Of a stretch of DNA of 64,000 nucleotides, positions 1 to 8,112 are shown piece by piece. Source of the DNA: CAWKMN01 sp963850765 (GTDB lineage Bacteria; Chloroflexota; Anaerolineae; Aggregatilineales; Aggregatilineaceae). Positions within the stretch are counted from its first letter, which is position 1. Each line of letters begins with the position of its first letter. The notes under the pieces are model-generated. The model was given only the letters and a program-made list of their open reading frames with translations. It ran no database searches and was not told the DNA's origin. The stretch is taken from NCBI GenBank assembly GCA_963850765.1, contig CAWKMN010000003.1, positions 1,488,001 to 1,552,000 of the forward strand, in the 5' to 3' direction. A program made the position numbers and the translations under genes.

Positions 1-49
1 TGGCAAGAAGCCGTCAGATGGGCGTCAGCCGAACGCCGGACAGGGTTTA

Positions 50-77
50 TTGAAAAACCGGCCGGATCCGGTACAAT
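50..77 (+). promoter_or_regulatory. Candidate sigma-70 promoter for the first exported protein
   Basis: TTGAAA at 50-55 and TACAAT at 72-77 are separated by 16 bases, each one mismatch from consensus. The expected start of transcription near 84 leaves a short leader before the gene at 121. Confidence 0.5.
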
Positions 78-120
78 CGAAGGCTGTAACGAGCCAATAT
101 TGATGAGGAGGAACCTGCCC

Positions 121-954
121 ATGTCCCGCAAACTGATGATCGTGGGCCTGGTGATTGTACTGATAACGGCGCTCGTCCCGGCCGTGGTGTCCGCCCGCCA
201 GGAGTCCAAAGTCCAGGTGACGCTCTGGAACGGTGAGGCGCGCGCGTGGCGTTATTACCGCGTCGATTCGACGGCAGCGGTGGAACTCTACTATTTCTGG
301 TTTGCGCAGACCGATCAGCAGGTGCAGGATTTTATCGCGCATGCCGATTTTGAGATTACGCTGGACGGCCAACCCCTGTTCGCGTCGCAGGCCGAGGTAG
401 ACGCCCTGTGGCAGCCTATCGGTGATTTTGAATTGAAGGCCCGCAGCCTGAAACGGTCTGAGTGGGCCTATACGCTGCCGCCGCTCGCGCCGGGTGAGCA
501 TGTCATTCACACTGTCGTGACCCTGGATGCGGATGTCTCGGATGGCGTATTCTCGCAGGCCTACCCGGCGGGCACGCTGCACAACACGACTAACGTCGTG
601 ACAATCATTGAGGGCCTGGGGAAGCCTGCGGTTAGCTCGGCGCAGCCCACGCCGTCCGCAGCCCGCCCGAAACCCGGCACGCCGCCCACCGTAATCTATG
701 ATGAGCCCGTAGTCGGGACGTTCGTCAAAAACGCAAAGACCTACTGGGCACCGGACGACAACAAGCCGGTGGATCCCGAAGTGGTGCTGCCGGCCGGCCT
801 GACGCTGTGGGTTTTCGGGATGGATGAGACGTACAGCTACTACAAGGTCATGCTGGACATCGCTTTTATGTGGGTCCACGCCGATACGCTCGGCACGACC
901 AACGATGGCATGGTCTGGCATAACGATCCGCTGCCGAACATCGTCATCGAATAA
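121..954 (+). CDS. Exported protein of unknown function with SH3-like C-terminus
   Basis: I do not recognise a family. The ATG at 121 is chosen over upstream in-frame TTG and ATG codons at 100 and 103 because GAGGAGG at 105-111 lies about nine bases before it. The N-terminus is a clear signal peptide (residues 1-25, hydrophobic core, cleavage near VVSA). A globular part of about 150 residues rich in aromatic residues follows, then a short Pro/Ala/Thr linker (about residues 175-195). The C-terminal segment of about 70 residues, which includes WAPDDNKPV and VLPAGLTLWVFG, resembles an SH3-like cell-surface domain; that is a loose inference. Roughly 277 residues, probably released to the outside or held in the envelope. 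The SGNH gene follows within 100 bases on the same strand, so co-transcription is likely. Confidence 0.75.
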   Translation: MSRKLMIVGLVIVLITALVPAVVSARQESKVQVTLWNGEARAWRYYRVDSTAAVELYYFWFAQTDQQVQDFIAHADFEITLDGQPLFASQAEVDALWQPIGDFELKARSLKRSEWAYTLPPLAPGEHVIHTVVTLDADVSDGVFSQAYPAGTLHNTTNVVTIIEGLGKPAVSSAQPTPSAARPKPGTPPTVIYDEPVVGTFVKNAKTYWAPDDNKPVDPEVVLPAGLTLWVFGMDETYSYYKVMLDIAFMWVHADTLGTTNDGMVWHNDPLPNIVIE

Positions 955-1047
955 AGCGCGGCGTTTTCTCGATATCTGGTCCACGCCCCTGTCCTGTGCA
1001 GCAGGGGCGTTTCTTTGGTTCAGGAATTGCACCGCCCTGGAGCGCGT

Positions 1048-2788
1048 ATGTCGATGCGGACGCTGATCGGTGTGGGCGGCCGGCTGCTGGTCTCGGCGTT
1101 GATTGCCGTGCCGGTCTACTGGGTCAACGGGGTGCTGCTGATCAGCCCAACCTGGAATACCTGCCTGCTGCTGGCGGTTGGTCTGTCCGCGCTGCCCGCC
1201 GGATTCTGGCGGCTGCCCGCTGTATGGCGGCGACTCCGCCGGTTATCTCCGATCAGCTGGCGCGCGCTGCTGCTGGCCGGTGCCGCGATCGTTCCCCTGC
1301 TGCTCACGCCGGATACCACCCGGCAGCATGACCAGACGGCGGTGCTCTACGTTCTCACCATCGCCGTGCTGTTCGCGCTCGGCCTGATCTGCGACCGGCC
1401 GGATGCCCCGCGCCGGCTGGCGCTGGCCGCCTTCGGATTGGGGATTGGTGTAATCGCGGCGAATTTCCTGGCGGCGCTTGTGCTGGACGATCTCAACCGC
1501 TCCGACCGGCCCGTACCGCCGCCCGCCGCCCTGGTGGACCAACGCCCCGCCCGTGAAACCGCCTCCCGGGTATCGCTGGTCGGCTATGCGCCCACCCTGC
1601 TGCCGACACCCACGCCTACGGTGCCACCCGCCGAGCCAACCCCGCAAGCGCCGCGCCCGGTCGCGGGGACGGGTTACATGGAGTTTTATCGAGGACGGCG
1701 GCGAGGCAGCATGGGGCCACCTGACCGGCTATGGACCGCGGGTGAACGCCCGCGCCCGCGCGTATATGCTCGACGCGGATGGCCGGCTGGTATACGACAC
1801 CCTGGTGGAGATCAACGGCAAAGGCGCGCGCGGCCCGGAAGTGGATTACGCGAAGCCCGACGACGTCTACCGGATCCTGATCATTGGCGATTCGTTTGTC
1901 GAAGCGCTCCAGGTGGATTACGAACAGACATTTTACGCGCTGTTACAGGCCGAGCTGGCGAAACACAACACGCCCGAACAGACATACGAGGTGGTCGCGC
2001 TGGGGCGTACCGGGTGGGGCACCCTGCAAGAGTATCTGTATTATCACGTCGAGGGGTACAAGTACCAGCCTGATCTGGTCATCGTGCTGTTTTATATCAA
2101 CGACGTCGCGGATAATTACCCGAGCTTTTTTTATCCGGGCATCAACAACACCAACTTCGAATACGTTTTTGAGGGTGACAGCGTGCGGATCGTGGATACC
2201 AACAACGAGCCGCTGCCCCCCAACGCCCCGCGCCGGCTGTACAATGCCCTGCCGACGCTGCTGCGTAAAACCAACCTGGCGCGGCTGTACGTCCGGCTGG
2301 GCGATCCGCCGCCGCCCGTTCTGACGCCCGGCGGGGTGATGACGCGCGTACACCCGCAATTCTACATCTATGTCACCGATCCCAAACCGGAAGGTTACGA
2401 TGAGGGCTGGCGGCGCACGGCGCGTGCTCTCGAGCTGCTGGCCGATGAGACCCAGCAAAACGGCAGTCAACTGGTGGTTGTGCCGGTATTTATCGGCGCG
2501 GAGTTCATTCAGGGCGTATCCGGCTGGTTCCCGGACCTGGTCGCCGGCTGGCAGTGGGATGACGGCCTGCCGGAGGAACGCCTGGGGGATATTCTCGACG
2601 ATCTGCCGGCCACGCTCGTCCCCACGCGGCCCACATATGAAGCTTATGCGCAGAGTGCCGGCGGGCAGGTATACGATCTGATCTTCCTGCCCGAAGACCG
2701 CCACTTCAATACCCTGGGACACCGGCTGACCAAAGACGCAATCTACAATTATCTGGTGGAGCAGGGCATTGTCCCCGCTGCCGAATGA
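1048..2788 (+). CDS. Membrane-anchored SGNH/GDSL hydrolase-like protein, one frameshift
   Basis: Two overlapping frames make one protein. The first part (from ATG 1048, GGAG just upstream) has about five hydrophobic helices and then a Pro/Thr linker. The second part, readable in another frame from about 1680 to the stop at 2788, is an SGNH-hydrolase domain: block I GDSFVEALQ, a block II glycine in GRTGWGTLQEY, block III asparagine in INDVADNY, and block V DRHFNTLGH carrying the Asp-His pair. Such domains deacylate or transfer acyl groups on surface polysaccharides and lipids. The helices followed by an extracellular SGNH domain suggest work on cell-envelope glycans. Neither half is complete alone, and the break at about 1670-1690 falls in the linker, so a single-base error or a recent mutation is likely. 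An alternative is two separate genes, which I think less likely because the second frame lacks a good start. Confidence 0.7.
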
Positions 2789-2794
2789 GCCGTG

Positions 2795-3856
2795 TTATTC
2801 CTTGGTTGAGCGCGGATCAAGCGCGTCGCGCAGGCCGTCGCCCAGGAAATTGAACGCGAACATCATCAGGAACAGCGCCAGCGCCGGGAAGACCACTTGG
2901 TGCGGGTAGCTGATGATCGCCGCCGCCCCATCCGAGATCATGCTGCCCCAACTCGGCGTCGGGGGATTCACGCCCAGGCCGATGAAGCTCAGAAACGCTT
3001 CAAACGAGATATAAGCCGGGATGGCCATACTCTCGTTCACGATGATCGGTCCCAGGATGTTGGGCAGCACGTGCCGGGCAATGATCGTCCGGTTGGGCGA
3101 GCCGATCGAGATCGCCGCTTCGATGTATTCATTGCGCCGCACCGAGAGCACCTGCCCGCGCGCCAGCCGGGCCGTATCCATCCACGACGTAACGCCAATT
3201 CCGATAAAAATGAACAGCATCCCACCAAATGCCGCGTCGATTTTGTTCAGCCGGTAAGCGAATGAGCCGGCCTCACTCTGGCTGAAGCTGGAGCGGAAAA
3301 ACGCCATCATCAGGATCACCAGCAGCAGGGTTGGGAACGCATACATGATGTCGACCAGCCGCATCAGGATGTTATCCACCCGACCGCCCATATAGCCGGC
3401 GATCATGCCAACCGTCACCCCGATCAGCAGGCTGAACAGCGGCCCGACAAACGCCACGGCCAGCGAGACACGCGCGCCATAAAGAATGCGCGCAAACAGA
3501 TCGCGCCCCAGCGCGTCGGTGCCGAAAAAGAAACCTTCATCGACGTGTACATAACCGCCCGGTGTAGCTTCGGCTTTCATCTTGGGGAACAGATCCACCA
3601 CCCATTGAGGAGCCGAATTCATCGACATCATATTCTGCTCGCGATAGCTGTGGCGGGTCAGCATGGGCGCGAACAGCGCTGCCAGGATATTGAGCACGAT
3701 CACAACGATCCCGATCAGCGCGGCCCGGTTGCGCCGCAGCCGCCGCCATGCGTCCATCCACGGGCTGCGGCTGGTTTCAGGCTTACCCGACAGGGTAATG
3801 ACGTCCTGTCCCGGCAGCATGGGGGGTGTCTGGATCGTCTTTTCTGCTGTGGACAT
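2795..3856 (-). CDS. Peptide/nickel-type ABC transporter permease, DppC family (copy 1)
   Basis: A 353-residue inner-membrane permease of the binding-protein-dependent peptide importer family. It has the usual DppC plan: a cytoplasmic N-terminus (SRSPWMDAWRRLRRNRAA), a first helix near residues 42-62, a long extracellular insert (about 65-125), and a five-helix permease core with the conserved EAFLSFIGLGVNPPTPSWG loop near residues 285-305 that contacts the ATPase. It is the last gene of a minus-strand operon after the binding protein, DppB and a second DppC. It looks like a tandem duplicate of the next gene upstream: both share the N-terminus, the insert and the C-terminal ending FNFLGDGLRDALDPRS(T/S)KE. 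The two copies may form different heterodimers with the one DppB. No ATPase gene lies nearby. Confidence 0.9.
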   Translation of the reverse strand: MSTAEKTIQTPPMLPGQDVITLSGKPETSRSPWMDAWRRLRRNRAALIGIVVIVLNILAALFAPMLTRHSYREQNMMSMNSAPQWVVDLFPKMKAEATPGGYVHVDEGFFFGTDALGRDLFARILYGARVSLAVAFVGPLFSLLIGVTVGMIAGYMGGRVDNILMRLVDIMYAFPTLLLVILMMAFFRSSFSQSEAGSFAYRLNKIDAAFGGMLFIFIGIGVTSWMDTARLARGQVLSVRRNEYIEAAISIGSPNRTIIARHVLPNILGPIIVNESMAIPAYISFEAFLSFIGLGVNPPTPSWGSMISDGAAAIISYPHQVVFPALALFLMMFAFNFLGDGLRDALDPRSTKE

Positions 3857-3952
3857 AGCTCTATCTTTTGGTTTTGAAGAAAATAAAAGCGGGGAGTGAG
3901 CCCCGCCATGAACCTCTACACTATCCCTGCAAACACGGTTTTCAAACCCGGA

Positions 3953-5005
3953 CTACTCTTTGCTGGAGCGTGGATCCAGCGCATCGCGCAGGCCATCGCC
4001 CAGGAAGTTGAACGCGAACATGACGGTAAACAGCGCCAGCGCCGGGAAGATCGCCTGATGTGGAAAGCTGATAATCGAAGCTGAGCCGTCCGCGATCATG
4101 CTGCCCCAGCTCGGCGTGGGCGGGTTGACACCCAGGCCGATGAAGCTCAAAAAGGCTTCAAACGAGATATAGCCAGGGATCGCCAGACTTTCATTAACGA
4201 CAATCGGGCCGAGGATGTTGGGCAGTACATGCCGGAAGATAATCGACCGGTCGCTGGACCCAATCGAGATCGCCGCCTCGATGTACTCATTCCGGCGCAC
4301 CGAGAGCACCTGTCCGCGTGCCAGCCGGGCGATCGTCATCCACGAGGTCAGGCCGATCCCGATGAAGATGAACAACATGCCGCCGAATGCCGAGTCGATC
4401 TCGTTCAGCCGGTAGGCCAGCGTGCCTTCTTCGCTCTGCGTGAAGCTGGAGCGGAAAAACGCCATCATCAGGATGACCAGCAGCAAGGTCGGAAAAGCGT
4501 ACATGATGTCTACGAAGCGCATCATCAGATTATCCGCTCGTCCGCCCAGATACCCCGCCGTCATGCCATAGACGGTCCCAATCATCAGGGCGAAAAACGG
4601 CCCGACAAACGCCACCGACAGCGAAATGCGCGAGCCGTAGACGATACGAGTGAACAGGTCGCGCCCCAGGGCATCGGTCCCCAGGAAGTGATCGTTATTA
4701 ACGGTCACGTAACCGTTGGGCTCGTCCAGCGCTCTCATCTTGGGGAAAAAATCAACAACCCACTTCGGAGCCGAATTCATCGCCATGATATTCTGGTCGC
4801 GGTAGGAATAGTCGGTGATGTAGGGCGCAAAGATCGCCGCCAGGAGGTTCAGGATGATGACCACCAGACCAACCATCGCCGCCCGGTTGCGCCGCAGCCG
4901 CCGCCATGCGTCCATCCATGGACTGCGGCTTACCTCGACTTCTTTGGCAAGCGAAATCACGCTGCCCGGAGTTACTTGTTGTTGGGATGACTCTGCTACA
5001 GACAT
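3953..5005 (-). CDS. Peptide/nickel-type ABC transporter permease, DppC family (copy 2)
   Basis: A 350-residue DppC-type permease, same architecture as its downstream twin. The most divergent part is the N-terminal 25 residues; the transmembrane core and EAFLSFIGLGVNPPTPSWG loop are nearly the same. About 96 bases separate the two copies, and 20 bases separate this gene from DppB upstream, consistent with one transcript. The insert between helices 1 and 2 (about residues 65-120) is longer than in E. coli DppC and is shared by both copies, so it predates the duplication. Confidence 0.9.
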   Translation of the reverse strand: MSVAESSQQQVTPGSVISLAKEVEVSRSPWMDAWRRLRRNRAAMVGLVVIILNLLAAIFAPYITDYSYRDQNIMAMNSAPKWVVDFFPKMRALDEPNGYVTVNNDHFLGTDALGRDLFTRIVYGSRISLSVAFVGPFFALMIGTVYGMTAGYLGGRADNLMMRFVDIMYAFPTLLLVILMMAFFRSSFTQSEEGTLAYRLNEIDSAFGGMLFIFIGIGLTSWMTIARLARGQVLSVRRNEYIEAAISIGSSDRSIIFRHVLPNILGPIVVNESLAIPGYISFEAFLSFIGLGVNPPTPSWGSMIADGSASIISFPHQAIFPALALFTVMFAFNFLGDGLRDALDPRSSKE

Positions 5006-5025
5006 GCTTGTTGTGTCTTTCTTGA

Positions 5026-6039
5026 TTATTCAAAGCGGATGCGCGGGTCGAGCCACGCATAGGTGAGATCCACGAGAAAGTTCGCTGCGACCAGGAAAAA
5101 GGCATAAAGCAGCGTCGTCCCCATAATCGTCGCGTAATCGCGCTGGCCGATGCTTCTCACGTAATAATCACCCATACCGGGAATGCCAAAAACCCGTTCG
5201 GTGACAAAGGTACCTGTCAGCAGGGCGGCAAACAGCGGGCCAATGATCGTCACGACCGGGATCATGGCGTTTTTCATGGCATGGACAACGACCACCGTCC
5301 GGTTGTTCAAACCCTTGGCGCGCGCGGTGCGGATATAATCCTCGTTGAGCACCTGGAGCAGGCTGGCGCGCGTCAGGCGGGCCATCAAGGCGGATTGGGC
5401 AAACCCGAGCGCAAACGCCGGCATAATCAACTGCTTGAATGTACCCCAACCGGCGGTAGGTAATAAGTTTAGTTCGACGGCTACGATGTATTTGAGCAGT
5501 GGTCCCAGCACAATCACCGGCACCGAGACGCCCAGAATAGCCGTGCTCATGCTGAAATAGTCGTAAACAGTGTTTTTCTTAAGGGCCGCCATCGTTCCCA
5601 ACGGCACACCGATGGTCAGCGCCACGATCATGGCCGCAAAACCCAACTGGGCCGAGACCGGCAGATGGGTTCGGATAATGCCGTTCACCGAGCGGTTGCG
5701 TGACGCAAAGGACGGGCCGAAATTCACCCAGCGCAGGGCGGTATCCTCGCCAACCGGCAGATCAATATTGACCAGATAATCATCAACAACGGTGAATCTT
5801 TGCTCTTCCGTGGTGATGTGGGGAACCAGCAGGTCGATCATGTAATCGGTGTACTGCTTCCACAACGGATCGTCCAGGTGATATTTCGCGTTCAGGTTAT
5901 CCAGAACGCTCTGCTGTAGTTTCTTTTCGCGAGCAAACGGCCCACCAGGAACCTGGTGCATCAAAAAGAATGTGATTACCGACACCACAAAAATGACGAA
6001 CAACAAACCGAAAAAACGCCGTGCAACGTATTGTCCCAT
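5026..6039 (-). CDS. Peptide/nickel-type ABC transporter permease, DppB family
   Basis: The DppB-type partner permease. It begins MGQYVARRFFGLLFVIFVVS, the typical N-terminal helix, and ends YAWLDPRIRFE, the typical DppB C-terminus. The core holds the EAA-type loop LTRASLLQVLNEDYIRTARAKG at about residues 215-236. I use the ATG at 6039; an in-frame TTG at 6078 would add 13 residues, but AAGGAGG touches that codon directly and is too close to serve it. The region between helix 1 and the core is about 90 residues longer than in E. coli DppB, as in many Chloroflexota and Firmicutes homologues. It lies between the binding-protein gene and the DppC pair. Confidence 0.88.
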   Translation of the reverse strand: MGQYVARRFFGLLFVIFVVSVITFFLMHQVPGGPFAREKKLQQSVLDNLNAKYHLDDPLWKQYTDYMIDLLVPHITTEEQRFTVVDDYLVNIDLPVGEDTALRWVNFGPSFASRNRSVNGIIRTHLPVSAQLGFAAMIVALTIGVPLGTMAALKKNTVYDYFSMSTAILGVSVPVIVLGPLLKYIVAVELNLLPTAGWGTFKQLIMPAFALGFAQSALMARLTRASLLQVLNEDYIRTARAKGLNNRTVVVVHAMKNAMIPVVTIIGPLFAALLTGTFVTERVFGIPGMGDYYVRSIGQRDYATIMGTTLLYAFFLVAANFLVDLTYAWLDPRIRFE

Positions 6040-6164
6040 GCTTAGTCTTGCAGCAAACGAGCCAGCTCTCCGCCGCAACCTCCTTCTTTAATCGATCGGC
6101 TGGTAAAGGAGAGAGAGCCATCAGGCTCTCTCTCGCCTTAATTCAACTAGAAAAACGAGCTGAT

Positions 6165-7844
6165 TTACGGGTTATCCCACTTGTCGAACCGCTCAACACC
6201 CGTGGTGGAGAAGGTGCGGGCGAGATAGGTCTGGCCCATGCTGACATTGGTGTAGAAGTAGATGGGTATCATGGCCGCATCTTCCCAGGTCAGGATCTGC
6301 TCGGCGCGGGAATACAGGTCCTTGCGGGCCTGCGTGTCATCCAGTACCGCCGCTTCGTCAACGATCGCGTCGAATTCGGCATTGGCCCACTCGGTGTGGT
6401 TGTTGCCGGAGGTCGAATAGAACACGTCCTTCAGGAAGTTGTTCGGGTCCAGATAGTCCTTGCACCAGCCCAAACGCCACACCTGCGGCGGATCCTCATC
6501 CAGCGTGTCGAGGTAAACCTGCCATTCCTGGTTGGTCACCTGCACGTCGATCCCCAGAGCTTCTTTCCACTGCTGCTGGATGGCCTGGGCGATCAGTGCG
6601 TGCGCTTCACTGGTGTTGTAGGCCAGCGTGATCGGAGGCAGGTCTTCCAGCGTGGTGCCGGTTTCATCGAAGTACGCCTGCAGTTCTTCCTTGGCGCGCT
6701 CGGGATCGGTGGCGACACCAAACTCAGGATACGGATATTCTTCCTGGGTCGGGGATGCGGCGAAGTTCGGGCGCGAGAAGAAGCCCGCGGGCTGCTGGCC
6801 ACCCGCCGTGATCGTGACAATCGCATTGCGGTCCACGGCGAGCGACAGGGCACGGCGCAGGTGGACGTTGTCCACCGGGGCCTTGGTCACATTGAAGCCA
6901 TAGTAGTAGGTGCAGTCACCCGGCCCAATGTACAGTTCTTCGGGGCGCTCCACTTTGACGCGGGGCATGTCGGGCAGCGGGACTTCGTCGATGAAGTCAA
7001 GTTCGCCCGCTTCATAGGCCGCCAGGGCAGCCGAAGCCTCGAGGAAGTGGAATTCGATTTCGTCCAGGACCGGCACGGGGTGGCTGGGGGTTCCCGTCCA
7101 GAAGGGATTCTTCACGATAACAGCCATATCACCGGGGGTGTATTCCTTCAGAACGAAGTTGCCATAGGTCTGGAAGTTGCCGGGCAGCGTCCAGGCATCA
7201 CCGAATTCTTCGATGGCCCACTGCGGTTGGGCGCGGCAGGTCCACATACCCAGAATCTGGGGTACGAAGGCGGCTGCCTTAGCCATGGTGATTTCGAGCG
7301 TATAATCATCGACCGCGCGCACCTGCACATCTTCGGCAGTGCCTTCGCCGGTGTTGAACGCCTGACCACCCGCGATCCATTCGGCGGGCAGGTAAGCGTA
7401 GTTCGAGGCGGTCGCGGGATCAAGCGTGCGCAGAATACCAAAAACAAAGTCGTTGGCCGTCACGTAACGGACATTACCGCTCTCATCCGTCGCCTGAACG
7501 ACTTCACCGGCCTCGGTGTCATAACGCACCCACGACACGCCCTGAACCAGGTGGAAGGTGTAGATCAGGCCATCTTCAGACACGTCCCAGCTTTCGGCCA
7601 TACCAGGGACTACTTCCGCCGTCACCTCGTCCTGAGGCGTCAGGCCAACAAACATCATCTCAATGAAAGTGTGGGAAGTCGTGTCTTCTGCCAGAGAGGG
7701 GTCAAAGAGCGCATCGCCCGGCCCCAGGTTAACGCGCAGGATCTTGGCTTCCTGTGCGGACGAGAGGCTGAGGGCCGTCACCAACAGTGCGGCTACGATC
7801 ACCAGCCCTAAAGCAAAACGAGCGAAATACTTACTACGGTTCAT
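6165..7844 (-). CDS. Peptide-type ABC transporter substrate-binding protein (SBP family 5)
   Basis: A 559-residue exported binding protein of the oligopeptide/nickel family. Residues 1-30 are a signal peptide (hydrophobic core VIVAALLVTALSLSSA); no lipobox cysteine is seen, so it may be anchored otherwise. The mature part shows the family-5 hallmarks: an early LDP-like opening (GDALFDPSLAEDTTS), PGMAESWDVSEDGLIYTFHLVQGVSW, and VHLRRALSLAVDRNAIV near residue 330. AGGAGG at 7853-7858 sits about eight bases before the ATG. First gene of the importer operon and normally the most expressed. The ligand cannot be read from sequence; peptides are the default. Confidence 0.92.
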   Translation of the reverse strand: MNRSKYFARFALGLVIVAALLVTALSLSSAQEAKILRVNLGPGDALFDPSLAEDTTSHTFIEMMFVGLTPQDEVTAEVVPGMAESWDVSEDGLIYTFHLVQGVSWVRYDTEAGEVVQATDESGNVRYVTANDFVFGILRTLDPATASNYAYLPAEWIAGGQAFNTGEGTAEDVQVRAVDDYTLEITMAKAAAFVPQILGMWTCRAQPQWAIEEFGDAWTLPGNFQTYGNFVLKEYTPGDMAVIVKNPFWTGTPSHPVPVLDEIEFHFLEASAALAAYEAGELDFIDEVPLPDMPRVKVERPEELYIGPGDCTYYYGFNVTKAPVDNVHLRRALSLAVDRNAIVTITAGGQQPAGFFSRPNFAASPTQEEYPYPEFGVATDPERAKEELQAYFDETGTTLEDLPPITLAYNTSEAHALIAQAIQQQWKEALGIDVQVTNQEWQVYLDTLDEDPPQVWRLGWCKDYLDPNNFLKDVFYSTSGNNHTEWANAEFDAIVDEAAVLDDTQARKDLYSRAEQILTWEDAAMIPIYFYTNVSMGQTYLARTFSTTGVERFDKWDNP

Positions 7845-7925
7845 TAGACAGTTTCCTCCTAATTTTATTGAACCGATTCTCCGAAGCGTGCCGTCTCACC
7901 GTTTACTTCAGACAGCATAGCTTCA

Positions 7926-7954
7926 AGTATAAGCCAGGGCTAAGCACTCGACAA
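7926..7954 (-). promoter_or_regulatory. Candidate sigma-70 promoter of the peptide ABC operon
   Basis: On the minus strand TTGTCG (7949-7954) and TATACT (7926-7931) are separated by exactly 17 bases. Transcription would begin near 7919, giving a leader of about 75 bases before the binding-protein ATG. Confidence 0.55.
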
Positions 7955-8051
7955 GTTTTGTGCCATCGCTTACACCTATTTCTACTCACTGGTGGCGCAA
8001 TTGGTTTAAAACTGCCAGAAATTGCTTCGGCAGTCGTGGGGTTTAAGCAAG

Positions 8052-8077
8052 AGCGCCCTCGAAACCTCGAAGGCGCT
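8052..8077 (-). terminator. Hairpin downstream of the M6 protease gene
   Basis: AGCGCC and GGCGCT arms with inner TCGA/TCGA pairing and an AACC loop make a stem of about ten pairs just after the minus-strand protease stop at 8113. No long T-run follows on the minus strand, so termination strength is uncertain. Confidence 0.4.
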
Positions 8078-8112
8078 TTGATATGTCCATGACATGATGA
8101 GCCGGGGCCGGG

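Noticed and set aside
6021..7811. 596-codon plus-strand frame over the ABC binding-protein gene
   Set aside because: No family features. The opposite strand encodes an intact SBP-5 protein with a good SD and promoter.
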